Below are positions 1 to 8,394 of a stretch of DNA of 25,067 nucleotides, piece after piece (position 1 is the first letter of the stretch; every line of letters begins with the position of its first letter). The position numbers and the translations under genes are program-made. The notes under the pieces are model-generated. The model saw only the letters and a program-made list of their open reading frames with translations. It was not told the DNA's origin and searched no databases. The stretch is taken from positions 1 to 25,067 of the forward strand of contig CAMNDM010000050.1 in NCBI GenBank assembly GCA_946535435.1. Direction: 5' to 3'. Source of the DNA: Physcocola sp002396385 (lineage in GTDB: Bacteria > Bacteroidota > Bacteroidia > Bacteroidales > Paludibacteraceae).

Positions 1-2
1 AT

Positions 3-284
3 TCCGATGAGCAGCTCGCCACCTACGACAAATACAGGGATATGGCAGCTACCGAGAAAGCGCTGATAGATGGCTCTTTTAACAAAGGCCGTGAGGAGGG
101 TCGTGCAGAAGGTCGTGCGGAAGGCCGTGCGGAAGGTCGTGCAGAAGGCGAGGAAATTGGCTTGGAGAAGGGCGCATATGCAAAAAACATTGAGAACGCC
201 CGAAAAATGAAAGCCAAAGGATTTTCTGTTGAAGATATTGCAGACATCACAGGGCTTTCCATTTCAGAGATAGAGGCATTATAA
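3..284 (+). CDS. Rpn/PD-(D/E)XK nuclease family transposase-like protein, C-terminal part (5' truncated by window)
   Basis: The reading frame is open from the left edge (residues SDEQLATYDKYRDM...) so the start and the nuclease core lie outside the window. What remains is the typical tail of the Bacteroidetes Rpn family (recombination-promoting nuclease/putative transposase): a KxRDxxAATxxA helix, a charged low-complexity GRAE linker, then a short helix-turn-helix-like end (KMKAKGFSVEDIADITGLSISEIEAL). Known Rpn proteins are cytoplasmic DNA endonucleases that stimulate recombination, and many copies per genome are usual. The GRAE linker is encoded by a 12-bp tandem repeat. The family assignment rests on the tail alone. 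The inference is that it is a chromosomal multicopy gene rather than part of an active element, as no terminal repeats are visible. Confidence 0.72.
   Translation, partial: SDEQLATYDKYRDMAATEKALIDGSFNKGREEGRAEGRAEGRAEGRAEGEEIGLEKGAYAKNIENARKMKAKGFSVEDIADITGLSISEIEAL
99..146 (+). repeat. 12-bp tandem repeat, four copies, encoding GRAE repeats
   Basis: Four consecutive units of consensus GGTCGTGCRGAA at 99, 111, 123 and 135, differing only at silent or third positions. They are in frame in the Rpn-family tail and encode (GRAE)4 after a diverged GREE unit. Unit length is a multiple of three, so slippage would change linker length without breaking the frame. Confidence 0.9.
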
Positions 285-484
285 CGGACTTCACTTGTTG
301 ATAGGCTAGTCTCATTAGTAGCAAGTCGGTAATCATCAAATCTTCCGACATCTTACATACAGACCACATCGGCAGCACTTGCTAACTGACGGAGGGCAAC
401 GTTTCAGAGTTCGTGTGATACATAGGTGGCAGTATCAGCGCCGAATGTGTGACAGTTAACAGCGTAGAGAGTGAAGCTTTCGAT

Positions 485-901
485 TCATTTGTCGTCAAAA
501 AAATCGCCATCAATATCCAATATCGTATTTATAGGTATAACAGAGTCATCGTCAAAAATCAATTTCTTCTCATAGCTGTCCCACTTCTTTATCTTGGCGG
601 TTATTGATAGGTAAGCACCGCCAGCTTTAATGGAATCTGGTTGAAAATAAGTTACTGATACTATAGGTAGAAGATCGATTTTGGAAAGAAGGATTTCCAG
701 TTTACGGTCAAGTACAACACGTTCGTCATCGTCCATTTCTATCTGTTGGTCGGTGAGTCTGGCGGTTTCCACAATTGCCGCACCATGTCCGGTAAGGGCA
801 GCAAAGGGAGCGAACTGTGCGGCTCTGTTTAGCATAGACATCTGGGGATGTTTTTTTGAAACAGGGTGTGGCAGGTTGATAATATCGTCGTATTCATCCA
901 T
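485..901 (-). CDS. YolD-like protein, partner of Y-family polymerase
   Basis: 138 aa, ATG at 901, only 5 bases after the polymerase stop, so the two genes are almost certainly one transcript. Residues 1-60 carry the YolD-family hallmarks: HPVSKKHPQMSxxxRAAQFAPFAALTGHGAAIxETARLTDxxIEMDDDE. The second half is a beta-rich YolD domain (VTYFQPDSxKxGGAYLSITAKIKKxDxYEKKLIFDD) ending in an acidic tail. YolD-like proteins are found beside UvrX/DinB-type polymerases and are thought to act with them in UV-damage tolerance, although the biochemical role is not settled. Length and motif order match the family. The pairing with the upstream gene is the strongest support for the function. Confidence 0.85.
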   Translation of the reverse strand: MDEYDDIINLPHPVSKKHPQMSMLNRAAQFAPFAALTGHGAAIVETARLTDQQIEMDDDERVVLDRKLEILLSKIDLLPIVSVTYFQPDSIKAGGAYLSITAKIKKWDSYEKKLIFDDDSVIPINTILDIDGDFFDDK

Positions 902-906
902 ATGTC

Positions 907-2415
907 TTATGCTTTATGTCCTCCAATTTGTTTGTTGCGTTCAATAGCAGTAGCTCCTTCAGCAAAGTTCAATCCTTTCAAGATAGCGTTTTTGCCAAAT
1001 CTCTTCTTTATATTGAGTAGGGCTTGTTGCATTTTACGCTCTTTGTCCAGAATTTCAAGTTCAGCCGATTTTTGTCTTTTTAATTCCTCATAATCGCTAA
1101 AAAGTTCCAGTTGTACAGGGCCTTCTTTTTTCACCTTGCCCTCGTCGACAACATGGTTGGTTGTTAGATTCAACCTGCGGATTAAAAAGTCGGGATTGAC
1201 AATTTGGTCAAATAGATGTGTTACAGCCTCTCTAATAATTTTGGCAGAAGAAGTCTGCCTACCCAAATTAACCGAACCGTGTGCAGGTTTGGGAACAAAA
1301 CGCCCGTAGTAATCGTAAGCAGTTTCTCCTTTGTATTTCTCCATGGTCCCATCTTTCCCAAAACTTTCCACATCGTATCCGACGCTCAAGACCAGCTGGT
1401 CGGTAACCAGTTTTTTATCGAGGAGGTCTAAAGCGGCATTCTCCGCCATCTCTTGAACAACCACACGGGCTTTGGCAAAGTTATAGGGGCATTGCAAAAC
1501 CTGTCCGCTACTCAGAGAGTTATTTTCGGGTCTATACTGTTTTACGGCCTCCATCGTACAAGGTTCCCACCCCCATGCATGGTCAATAATCAGTTCGGCA
1601 TTAACACCAAACAGGCGGTAAAGGAAGTCTTCATGTTCCAGTGAGCAACGCGCAATCTGCCCCATGGTATAGATGCCATATTGTTCAAGTTTGCTTGCGA
1701 TACCTTTGCCGAAACGCCAGAAGCTGGTTAGGGGTTGATGGTTCCACAACTGTTTGCGGTAGCTCATTTCGTCAAGTTCGGCAATGCGCACCCCATCTTT
1801 GTCTGCCGGTATGTGTTTGGCAACAATATCCATCGCAATTTTGCAGAGATAGAGGTTGGTCCCTATTCCTGCGGTTGCCGTTATACCCGTTTGTTTAAGT
1901 ACATCCTTAATCATCATCATTGCCAAATTGTGAGCAGTATGCCTGTAGGTATTCAAATAGTTGGTCGCATCAATAAAAACTTCGTCGATACTATAGACAA
2001 AAATGTCTTCTGGTGCCACATATTTCAAATAGATATCATAAATGCGGGTGCTGTACTTAATGTAATACGACATACGGGGTGTGGCCGCGATGTAGTCGAG
2101 CTCCCAGTCGGGGTGTGATTGCAGTTCGTTTGCATCGGACGATTTACCTTTAAACGTATATCCGGGAATTGCCTTTCGGCGGATGTTGTTCACCTCGCGG
2201 ACTTTTTGAACCACTTCGAAAAGTCGTGCACGACCAGGTATGCCGTAAGATTTCAAAGAAGGTGTCACCGCAAGGCAGATGGTTTTCTCCGTTCGACTTG
2301 TATCGGCAACAACCAAATTGGTAGTGAGCGGATTAAGTCCGCGTTCCACACATTCGACTGAAGCGAAGAACGATTTCAGGTCAATAGCTATGTATGTCCT
2401 TTGTTTATTTGGCAT
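907..2415 (-). CDS. Y-family DNA polymerase, UvrX/YqjW type (translesion synthesis)
   Basis: About 502 aa from ATG at 2415. The N-terminal MPNKQRTYIAIDLKSFFASVE holds the first catalytic Asp (D12) and the steric-gate region. The palm motif YSIDEVFID gives the second acidic pair (D144, E145). Next come a helix-hairpin-helix thumb (FGKGIASKLEQYGIYTMGQIA) and a little-finger domain containing LSVGYD. These polymerases insert bases opposite lesions and lack proofreading. The 40-residue insert between the fingers and SIDE motifs (IPGYTFKG...PDWELDYIAATPRM) is typical of the UvrX/UmuC-like branch rather than of DinB. A longer frame starts with TTG at 2436, but that codon overlaps one -7 box, so I prefer ATG 2415. 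It is operonic with the YolD-like gene. Confidence 0.9.
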   Translation of the reverse strand: MPNKQRTYIAIDLKSFFASVECVERGLNPLTTNLVVADTSRTEKTICLAVTPSLKSYGIPGRARLFEVVQKVREVNNIRRKAIPGYTFKGKSSDANELQSHPDWELDYIAATPRMSYYIKYSTRIYDIYLKYVAPEDIFVYSIDEVFIDATNYLNTYRHTAHNLAMMMIKDVLKQTGITATAGIGTNLYLCKIAMDIVAKHIPADKDGVRIAELDEMSYRKQLWNHQPLTSFWRFGKGIASKLEQYGIYTMGQIARCSLEHEDFLYRLFGVNAELIIDHAWGWEPCTMEAVKQYRPENNSLSSGQVLQCPYNFAKARVVVQEMAENAALDLLDKKLVTDQLVLSVGYDVESFGKDGTMEKYKGETAYDYYGRFVPKPAHGSVNLGRQTSSAKIIREAVTHLFDQIVNPDFLIRRLNLTTNHVVDEGKVKKEGPVQLELFSDYEELKRQKSAELEILDKERKMQQALLNIKKRFGKNAILKGLNFAEGATAIERNKQIGGHKA

Positions 2416-2433
2416 ATATGGTATATACAACCT

Positions 2434-2449
2434 CAAAATTACAAATTTA
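2434..2449 (-). promoter_or_regulatory. Two overlapping Bacteroidetes -7 boxes for the polymerase-YolD operon
   Basis: On the minus strand TAAATTTG (2449-2442) and TAATTTTG (2441-2434) both match TAnnTTTG. Either places the start site within about 20 bases of ATG 2415. No clear -33 TTTG is seen 19-21 bases upstream of either box. I see no LexA-like palindrome. Confidence 0.45.
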
Positions 2450-2531
2450 TTAGACTTCTATTTACTGGTTATGTGGTTTAAATATGTAACACGATGATAA
2501 ATGGAATAGCTTATCTATTTCCTTTTTTCGC

Positions 2532-2539
2532 TATATTTG
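2532..2539 (+). promoter_or_regulatory. Bacteroidetes -7 box (TATATTTG) for the S1/P1-like gene
   Basis: TATATTTG is an exact TAnnTTTG match 28 bases before the ATG at 2568. The -33 side holds only TTT-rich sequence, without a clean TTTG. It is divergent from the polymerase promoter in a ~130-base shared intergenic region. Confidence 0.5.
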
Positions 2540-2567
2540 TAGTTGTGATATAATAAAGGAAACAGAA

Positions 2568-3536
2568 ATGAAGAAGTATTCGCATGCATGGTTGGCTTTT
2601 ATGGCTATAAAACGTTTAGAGGTTATAGCAACTACCGATAACGAGCTTGTGGTGAAAGGTGTTACAGACGAAGTTCGCCAACATGCGAAAAGCTTGTGGA
2701 AATGGTTTAAAAACTACCGCGATTTTGTTATAGAGGGAGCATGGTATCCTGATGATGTGTTTAAAGATATGAGTACCAGTCATATCGTAAAATACGAACC
2801 TGCATCCGACGGCCATTATTCATCTTTCAGGAGTATGCCAAACACGCATGCAATCAGTTCCTTAATGAAAAAGAAATCTCCTCTTTTTCAAAAACCCTAC
2901 AACATTATAAAAGGAAACTGCGCAGACCGGTGTGAGTCGATAGCCCATAGTATTGTCGATAACTTTAAGATGTTGCAGAAAGAGGAACGTGGCTGCCCTA
3001 TAACAACCACCAACAACCACATTGCTTTGCGCTTCTTCATCCTCAGTCACTATGTGGCAGACTGCCACATGCCTTTCCATTGTGACAACCGTCCGTTCTC
3101 CGACGAGAAAGGTTTACACGGAACCATAGAAAAAAAATGGGAAGACCAGATAAAGAAATCGTACAAGATAGACACCGATAACAACCGCTTCTACTATGAC
3201 CCGGAAGGGTACCCATTGCCATTAAAAGTCACACAGCTACTTCAAGATGTTGAGCAAGAGGTGCAAACCCGGCCTTATGTGCATGGGTGGGGAAGTAATA
3301 ACAGCAGCACGTGGGATTATATGAGCGGAGTGTCGCAGTATTCCTATTTATTCTCTTATTTCCTTGTTCCAGAAAGTTTTACTCCCAGCCAAAACTATAC
3401 TGAGTTTACTAACCTTACAGAGTGGGGAAGGAATTTTGACGCATATAACAGGCTGATTTTTGTTGATGCTATTGACTCCATAGCCCGTATATGGCTCCAT
3501 GTTTGGATCAAATATAGGAATTGGCTCAAAGAATAA
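2568..3536 (+). CDS. S1/P1 nuclease or zinc-dependent phospholipase C superfamily protein
   Basis: 322 aa. The spacing of metal-ligand-type residues fits the S1/P1-nuclease and zinc phospholipase C fold: an N-terminal SHAW (H6), WYPDD (D62/D63), SHIV (H72), the HYVADCHMPFH motif (H161, D165, H171), then LHGTIEKKW (H184, E188), matching the HxxxD-x5-H and NLHxxxE/W pattern. Members hydrolyse single-stranded nucleic acid or phospholipids with three zinc ions. Unlike typical secreted members, which begin with a cleaved signal peptide and use the new N-terminal Trp as ligand, this one has no hydrophobic signal and starts MKKYSHAWLAF, so it is probably cytoplasmic. Substrate cannot be told from sequence. 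It stands alone, convergent with the PBP gene 14 bases away. Confidence 0.65.
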   Translation: MKKYSHAWLAFMAIKRLEVIATTDNELVVKGVTDEVRQHAKSLWKWFKNYRDFVIEGAWYPDDVFKDMSTSHIVKYEPASDGHYSSFRSMPNTHAISSLMKKKSPLFQKPYNIIKGNCADRCESIAHSIVDNFKMLQKEERGCPITTTNNHIALRFFILSHYVADCHMPFHCDNRPFSDEKGLHGTIEKKWEDQIKKSYKIDTDNNRFYYDPEGYPLPLKVTQLLQDVEQEVQTRPYVHGWGSNNSSTWDYMSGVSQYSYLFSYFLVPESFTPSQNYTEFTNLTEWGRNFDAYNRLIFVDAIDSIARIWLHVWIKYRNWLKE

Positions 3537-3550
3537 GCGCTATCCGTATA

Positions 3551-6175
3551 TCAGTCTCTGTTACGGCGCCACCATATCTTTTTCCCGCCTTCTTTTTCTT
3601 TAGCGGCTTTTTCTGCCTTTTCCTGTTCTTTCCTTGCTTTTCTGGCCGCCCTTTCCTCTTTACGGTGCTTACGTCTTAACTCGCGGTTGCTGAGAATGGT
3701 GTCCCCCTTTTCGTTAATTTTTTCCTTTTTACCAAAAAGCCGCTTGAAGAATCCGCCACGACTTTCCTTCTTTTCAGATTCCTCTTCTTTTTGAACAACT
3801 GGTACGCACTTGTATTGTTTGGTAATAACTTTCTTCGGTTCGCTGAAACGGCATCGGTATTTCTTCAGGTGGGCATCGTTCAGAGCCATCTCCATAAACC
3901 GGCCAAATACAGGAAGAGCCGCCTTTCCACCTTGCCCTTCAGAACCGTTTCTAAAATGGATGCACCGGTATTCGCCACCTACCCATACCCCGGCAACCAA
4001 CTTTGGAGTAACGCCCACATACCAGGCATCGGAGTAATTGGACGTTGACCCGGTTTTCCCTCCGAAATCGGTGCCGCGCAATATGTTGAAGCTGCGCAAG
4101 CCTTGGGAGGTGCCCCGCTCATCGGAAAGTCCTTCGCGTAACATCTCGCGCATAAGGAAGGCGGTCTCATAATCGAGCACCTGTTCTGTTTGCGTTCCCT
4201 GTTCATACAGTATTTTTCCGTTACGGTCTTCAATGCGTGTCACGAAAACCGGTTTATGTTTCCGTCCTTCGTCAATTACCACTGTGTAAGCGTTGACCAG
4301 TTCAAGCAAAGATACGTCTTCCGAACCAAGACAAACCGACGGATTAGGTTCAATCGGTGAATCGATGCCCATTTTATGTGCCAGAGAGACGATATTCGCC
4401 GCCCCAATTTCACGGGTAAGCTGCGCTGCAACGGTGTTGACCGACCGTGCGAATGCTGTTTTCAGGGTCATGTTCTCATTGGTATAGTAGCCGTTGGCAT
4501 TTCGAGGCTGCCATGTGGTCCAATGCCCATCAACAAGGTCACGGTAGGTCCAACTTATTGATGAGTCAACACGCACGTCACACGGACTGGCACCACGGCG
4601 AATAGCTTCGGCATAAACAAACAGTTTGAATGTGGAGCCGGGTTGGCGCTTGGCGACTACTTTGTCGTATTGCCAATAGTTATAGTCAATATCTCCTACC
4701 CAAGCCTTAACAAATCCGGTTTGCGGTTCAACGGCGACAAAGCCGCAGTGCAGGAAGCGCAAGGTGTATTTGAGCGAATCGATGCTGCTCATAACCGTGT
4801 CTTTCAACCCTTTATTGTAATCAAAAACCTTCATTTCGTGAGGCTTTCTCATGTGTTTCATAATGGAATCGCGGTTGCCGTCGTACTGAATGGACAGCAT
4901 TTTGTAGACATCGGTTTGTGTGAGGCGTTCGTCGATAAAAGTCTTTAGTTCTTTATTGTTTCGGTCACGCCATGGATTATCGTTACCCCAGTCAGCATTA
5001 AACTTTTCCTGCAGTTCAGCCATTTGCCTCCTGACCGCTTGTTCAGCATAGTCTTGCATACGGGAGTCGATGGAAGTATAAATTTTCAAACCGTCTTGAT
5101 ATAGGTTGACGCCGTTATCGTCGCACCAGTCTTGCAATTCTCCGGCAATGAAATCTCTGAAATGGAGTGCCTTACCGTTCAAGTTCGATTCTGGACGGAA
5201 ATTCAAGGCCAGAGGTATATTGCACAATGAGTCGCACACAGCTTTAGAGAACACACCATGGTCGCACATTGTCCGTAAAATCAGGTTCCGACGGTTGAGG
5301 TTATTCTCAGGGTTCTTTTTCGGATTATAATAAGTGTTTGCTTTCAGAATTCCGACCAGACTAGCCGATTGTTCGTAGTTCAGTTTATCGGGTGTAGTGT
5401 TGAAATAGGTCTTAGCTGCCGCCTTAATGCCATAGGCATTGCTGCCAAAATAAACCGTATTAAGGTACATTTGCAAAATCTGCTCCTTGGAATAACGGTC
5501 TTCTATACGGCGGGCTCCTATCATTTCCTTCACCTTGATGATCGGTGTGCGCATACCTGGCTTTTTACACCATTTGCCGTCCATATAGTCGGTTCTGATC
5601 TTAAACAGATTTTTGACCAACTGCTGGGTAATGGTGCTGGCACCACGTGCGTTTCCACTTAAAGCATCTTTAAAAGCGCCCAGCATACCCATGTAATCGA
5701 CTCCATGGTGTTCGTAGAAACGCTCGTCCTCGGTATGGATCAGTGTTTCAATAAGAATGGGAGAAAGGTCTTTATAGTCGACCGAACTGCGGTTTTCAGT
5801 AAAGAATTTTCCAATTAAAGCACCGTCTGCACTGTATATTTCAGACGCCTCTACCTGAACAGGTTTGTCAAGGAGTTCGCTCTTAGGAGAGGCTCCGAAC
5901 CAGCCATTCCAATTGCCGTCGACAGCCTTAACAAACAAAAACAGCAAAACAACAGAAAGCAGCAAGGGCGTCAACACTACGGCTAGTTTAATTTTCCAAC
6001 TACACTTAAAAATAGACAATACAATACTGCCGACTTTCTTTTTTGCTTTTTGCAACTTTTCACCAATAGGCTTCGCTTTTGTTGCAATAGCTTTGACAAT
6101 GCCTGACAGTCTTATATATAAGTTTTGAACAAATGTCTTGGTAGCTAACAAATAGGGCTTTACTTTATCTATCAT
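3551..6175 (-). CDS. mrcA: Penicillin-binding protein 1A, bifunctional glycosyltransferase/transpeptidase
   Basis: 874 aa class A PBP. A basic cytoplasmic N-terminus (1-60) is followed by one membrane anchor (about 62-84). The GT51 glycosyltransferase domain follows, with catalytic E149 in HTEDERFYEHHGVD and GASTITQQLVKNLF at about 178-191. The transpeptidase domain has S514 in STFK, SVN at 578-580 and KTGS at 707-710. It polymerises lipid II and cross-links stem peptides in the periplasm. After about residue 800 it carries a long Lys/Arg/Glu-rich tail (RREL, RKHRKEERAARKARKEQEKAEKAAKEK) ending IWWRRNRD, which is outside the conserved domains. The gene is monocistronic by appearance, with a -7 box 42 bases upstream. 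Gene symbol is given by domain architecture only. Confidence 0.95.
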   Translation of the reverse strand: MIDKVKPYLLATKTFVQNLYIRLSGIVKAIATKAKPIGEKLQKAKKKVGSIVLSIFKCSWKIKLAVVLTPLLLSVVLLFLFVKAVDGNWNGWFGASPKSELLDKPVQVEASEIYSADGALIGKFFTENRSSVDYKDLSPILIETLIHTEDERFYEHHGVDYMGMLGAFKDALSGNARGASTITQQLVKNLFKIRTDYMDGKWCKKPGMRTPIIKVKEMIGARRIEDRYSKEQILQMYLNTVYFGSNAYGIKAAAKTYFNTTPDKLNYEQSASLVGILKANTYYNPKKNPENNLNRRNLILRTMCDHGVFSKAVCDSLCNIPLALNFRPESNLNGKALHFRDFIAGELQDWCDDNGVNLYQDGLKIYTSIDSRMQDYAEQAVRRQMAELQEKFNADWGNDNPWRDRNNKELKTFIDERLTQTDVYKMLSIQYDGNRDSIMKHMRKPHEMKVFDYNKGLKDTVMSSIDSLKYTLRFLHCGFVAVEPQTGFVKAWVGDIDYNYWQYDKVVAKRQPGSTFKLFVYAEAIRRGASPCDVRVDSSISWTYRDLVDGHWTTWQPRNANGYYTNENMTLKTAFARSVNTVAAQLTREIGAANIVSLAHKMGIDSPIEPNPSVCLGSEDVSLLELVNAYTVVIDEGRKHKPVFVTRIEDRNGKILYEQGTQTEQVLDYETAFLMREMLREGLSDERGTSQGLRSFNILRGTDFGGKTGSTSNYSDAWYVGVTPKLVAGVWVGGEYRCIHFRNGSEGQGGKAALPVFGRFMEMALNDAHLKKYRCRFSEPKKVITKQYKCVPVVQKEEESEKKESRGGFFKRLFGKKEKINEKGDTILSNRELRRKHRKEERAARKARKEQEKAEKAAKEKEGGKKIWWRRNRD

Positions 6176-6216
6176 GGTATTATTACAACATCATCTTCAG
6201 CGATAATAGAATTATG

Positions 6217-6224
6217 CAAAAATA
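6217..6224 (-). promoter_or_regulatory. -7 box (TATTTTTG) for PBP1A
   Basis: Minus strand TATTTTTG fits TAnnTTTG and lies 42 bases before the PBP1A ATG at 6175. No well-spaced -33 box is seen. Confidence 0.4.
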
Positions 6225-6323
6225 GTACCGAAGTTTCATGGAAGAATTCAATTGCTCGTTGAAAATCGCTTAAAAGGTTGATTTCTATTAAATTGCCATC
6301 GAACAATCTGATGGGTTAAAACA

Positions 6324-6361
6324 AAAACCGCCGCAAATTGAAAAACAATTGCGGCGGTTTT
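6324..6361 (-). terminator. Intrinsic terminator of the lipoprotein cluster (bidirectional shape)
   Basis: AAAACCGCCGCAA (6324-6336) pairs perfectly with TTGCGGCGGTTTT (6349-6361); three more pairs form inside with one bulged A, leaving an A5 loop. On the minus strand the stem is followed by TTTT-rich sequence. It lies 24 bases beyond the stop of the last lipoprotein gene. Confidence 0.85.
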
Positions 6362-6384
6362 AAAGTCTTGAAGGTTTTTACCCT

Positions 6385-6924
6385 TTATTTTTCGCCTATA
6401 TATACCTTATCTTGAATATACTGATCGAGATATACGCGGTTTTCAACATTTTTTCCTGAAGTGAGGTCAAGTTCAGAAGTCGACATCTTTATGCTTTCTC
6501 TAATATTCAAAGTGTACTTTTTCTTATTGAAACCTCGTAGAACAATGGTGTCAGAATAAACACAAATGCAATCAACACCTGTGTCAGAATAGGCCAGTTC
6601 TACTTTAATTGTGTCTGCCAAATTTTTAGCGCTGATTTCTGGTACGTTTCCGCATGGTGCTACTATGTTGCTGACAATCAGTTTTAGAATATCATCTTCT
6701 GCATTGTAAACATAATCGCAGTACGGATTATTTTCGCTTTCGTCTTTGCCGTTTACACTCGATGGCGAACCCAAACATCCACTGTTTACTATACGAACCG
6801 GCTGCATTTCTTTAGTCTCAACAGGAATAATGGTCGCATTTGAATTGTTATCATCGTCGTCGCAAGCAACGAAACCGGCAACAGGCAGAAGTGCCATTGC
6901 CATTAGGAACAAGTTTTTTTTCAT
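6385..6924 (-). CDS. Small Cys-rich lipoprotein, paralogue 3 of 3 (unknown function)
   Basis: 179 aa. Signal peptide with lipobox FVA-C (C21) followed by DDDD, the acidic run that in Bacteroidetes marks lipoproteins exported to the cell surface. The mature part has five conserved Cys shared by the three paralogues: GCLGS, YCDYVYNA, APCGNVP, and the paired DCICVYSDT. It ends with a conserved block NVENRVYLDQYIQ. I do not recognise a named domain; the pattern suggests a compact, disulphide-stabilised beta protein outside the cytoplasm. It follows the middle paralogue by 35 bases and is likely read from the same transcript, ending at the hairpin at 6324-6361. The 'CVYSDTIVLRGF' version departs from the CEC form of the other two. 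Confidence 0.8.
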   Translation of the reverse strand: MKKNLFLMAMALLPVAGFVACDDDDNNSNATIIPVETKEMQPVRIVNSGCLGSPSSVNGKDESENNPYCDYVYNAEDDILKLIVSNIVAPCGNVPEISAKNLADTIKVELAYSDTGVDCICVYSDTIVLRGFNKKKYTLNIRESIKMSTSELDLTSGKNVENRVYLDQYIQDKVYIGEK

Positions 6925-6959
6925 ATTCTATCTAAAATAATCAATTTATCTGTCTATTA

Positions 6960-7514
6960 TTAGTGGGCAACCAGGTGGATAGTAGGAATTTCTTCGTCGA
7001 TGTAAACACGGTTTTTGATATCGGTTTCAGAAGAAAAGTCAATCTCTGTCTTGGCTCTATACTTGGAACCATCTTTAATGGTCAGGGTGTGGACACCAGA
7101 TAAACCACGCATCACAATGGTGTCGCTGTAGAGGCATTCACATCTAGCCATATCAGCGAGGTCGTCTTTACTTGGTTCTGAGATTGTAACCTCAATGTTT
7201 TTCGAATAGTAGTTGTTGTTGGCACTGAGTGTTGGGACGAATGCGCAGTTGCGAGTAATGTTATTGATTACCAATTTAATGGTTCCGTTTTTTGCATTAT
7301 AGACATAGTCGCAATAGGCAAATTTATTTTCATCGCCCTTGCCTGCCAAATCATACGGAGAGCCGAGGCAATCGCTGGCGCCAGTGCTGACAATCTCCAT
7401 TTTTTCAGTTTTCGACGGGATTGCGTTGTTATTTTCGTTATCATCGTCGTCACAAGCAACGAATCCGGCAACTGGAAGTAGCGCTATTGCCGTTAGGAAT
7501 AATGTTTTTTTCAT
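6960..7514 (-). CDS. Small Cys-rich lipoprotein, paralogue 2 of 3 (unknown function)
   Basis: 184 aa. The first 25 residues are nearly identical to those of its neighbours (ALLPVAGFVAC, C21, then DDDDNEN). The same scaffold follows: DCLGSPYDLAGKGDE, YCDYVYNAKNGTIKLVINNI, NCAFVP, RCECLYSDTIVMRGL, and RVYIDEEIP near the C-terminus. It has about ten extra residues before the CEC motif (SEPSKDDLADMA). Predicted to be exported and lipid-anchored, with the Asp run suggesting surface display. Role unknown. The middle position in a tandem array points to local duplication and divergence. Confidence 0.82.
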   Translation of the reverse strand: MKKTLFLTAIALLPVAGFVACDDDDNENNNAIPSKTEKMEIVSTGASDCLGSPYDLAGKGDENKFAYCDYVYNAKNGTIKLVINNITRNCAFVPTLSANNNYYSKNIEVTISEPSKDDLADMARCECLYSDTIVMRGLSGVHTLTIKDGSKYRAKTEIDFSSETDIKNRVYIDEEIPTIHLVAH

Positions 7515-7665
7515 ATTTTCAATTTTACAGTAAGTAATTAGTTCTATCTATAGCCAGCCATAATTAACAGACTTCCAACCAGAGAGATGGAAATGTATCT
7601 TCTATAAAGATGGTTTTCATAGAATTACGAAGAGGTAAAGTCCAAACGATGGCGGACATTAAAGT

Positions 7666-8217
7666 TTAATCAACAGGCCCCAAATAAGGTTCAATTTGAG
7701 GAAGTGGCTCGTCGAGGTAGATACGTCCTTCAATGTTTTTGTTTGCCGACAAATCGATTCCCTCACTTCCTTGTGCGAAAGTGGAATTGTATATGGTAAG
7801 CGTGTAAATTTTAGGATTGAAACCGCGCATCACGATGGTGTCGCTGTAGATGCATTCGCAGTTGGTTATAATGGTAGGGTCTGACGAAATACGGGATGTA
7901 ATCTTGTTGTCGATACAATATGCGCTCATCGTGGGAATGTCTTCGCAATTTCTTTGTATGTTACTGGCAATCAGTTTTAAGGTGTTTGTTTTTGCATCAT
8001 ACGTGTAGTCGCAGTAGGCAGAATTGCTGTTCTCGTCCTTACCTAAAAGGTCCCAAGGAGAGCCGAGGCAGTCGCTACTTTTTGTACTAACCACTTCAAA
8101 TGTTTTGGTTGCGGGAGTAATTCCCTGGCCTTCGTTGTTGTCATCATCGTCGTCACAAGCAACGAATCCGGCAACTGGCAATAAAGCCATGGTCATAAAT
8201 AACAGTTGTTTTTTCAT
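7666..8217 (-). CDS. Small Cys-rich lipoprotein, paralogue 1 of 3 (unknown function)
   Basis: 183 aa, the first gene of the cluster. Signal peptide ALLPVAGFVAC with C21 and five Asp. The mature part shows DCLGSPWDLLGKDEN, YCDYTYDAKTNTLKLIASNIQRNCEDIP, NCECIYSDTIVMRGF and RIYLDEPLP, collinear with the other two copies. The 152-base gap to the middle gene is larger than the 35-base gap that follows it, so a second promoter there is possible, though I see no exact TAnnTTTG in it. The upstream 177 bases before this gene, shared with the end of the GH51 gene, are AT-rich and also lack an exact box. The function is unknown. Confidence 0.82.
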   Translation of the reverse strand: MKKQLLFMTMALLPVAGFVACDDDDDNNEGQGITPATKTFEVVSTKSSDCLGSPWDLLGKDENSNSAYCDYTYDAKTNTLKLIASNIQRNCEDIPTMSAYCIDNKITSRISSDPTIITNCECIYSDTIVMRGFNPKIYTLTIYNSTFAQGSEGIDLSANKNIEGRIYLDEPLPQIEPYLGPVD

Positions 8218-8394
8218 AATGTAAACGAAATTATATAAATAATACTAAATCTATAGGCAAGAATAATTCTTTTGCGAATGCAAGATACAAAAAAATATAA
8301 TCTGTACCTAAAATATTGTAATTTTCTATAGAATTTTATGAATAAATAGTGGTTTTTGAGTTTATTTTCTTTATCGGATATGATAAATTCTTTT

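Noticed and set aside
2422..2431. TATATACAAC, a 10-base match to the cassette's inverted repeat
   Set aside because: Too short and in the start region of the polymerase gene; no other part of the repeat is present.
2416..2436. TTG start seven codons upstream for the Y-family polymerase
   Set aside because: The TTG overlaps a TAnnTTTG box, and family members begin close to the RTYIAIDLKSF motif, which favours ATG 2415.
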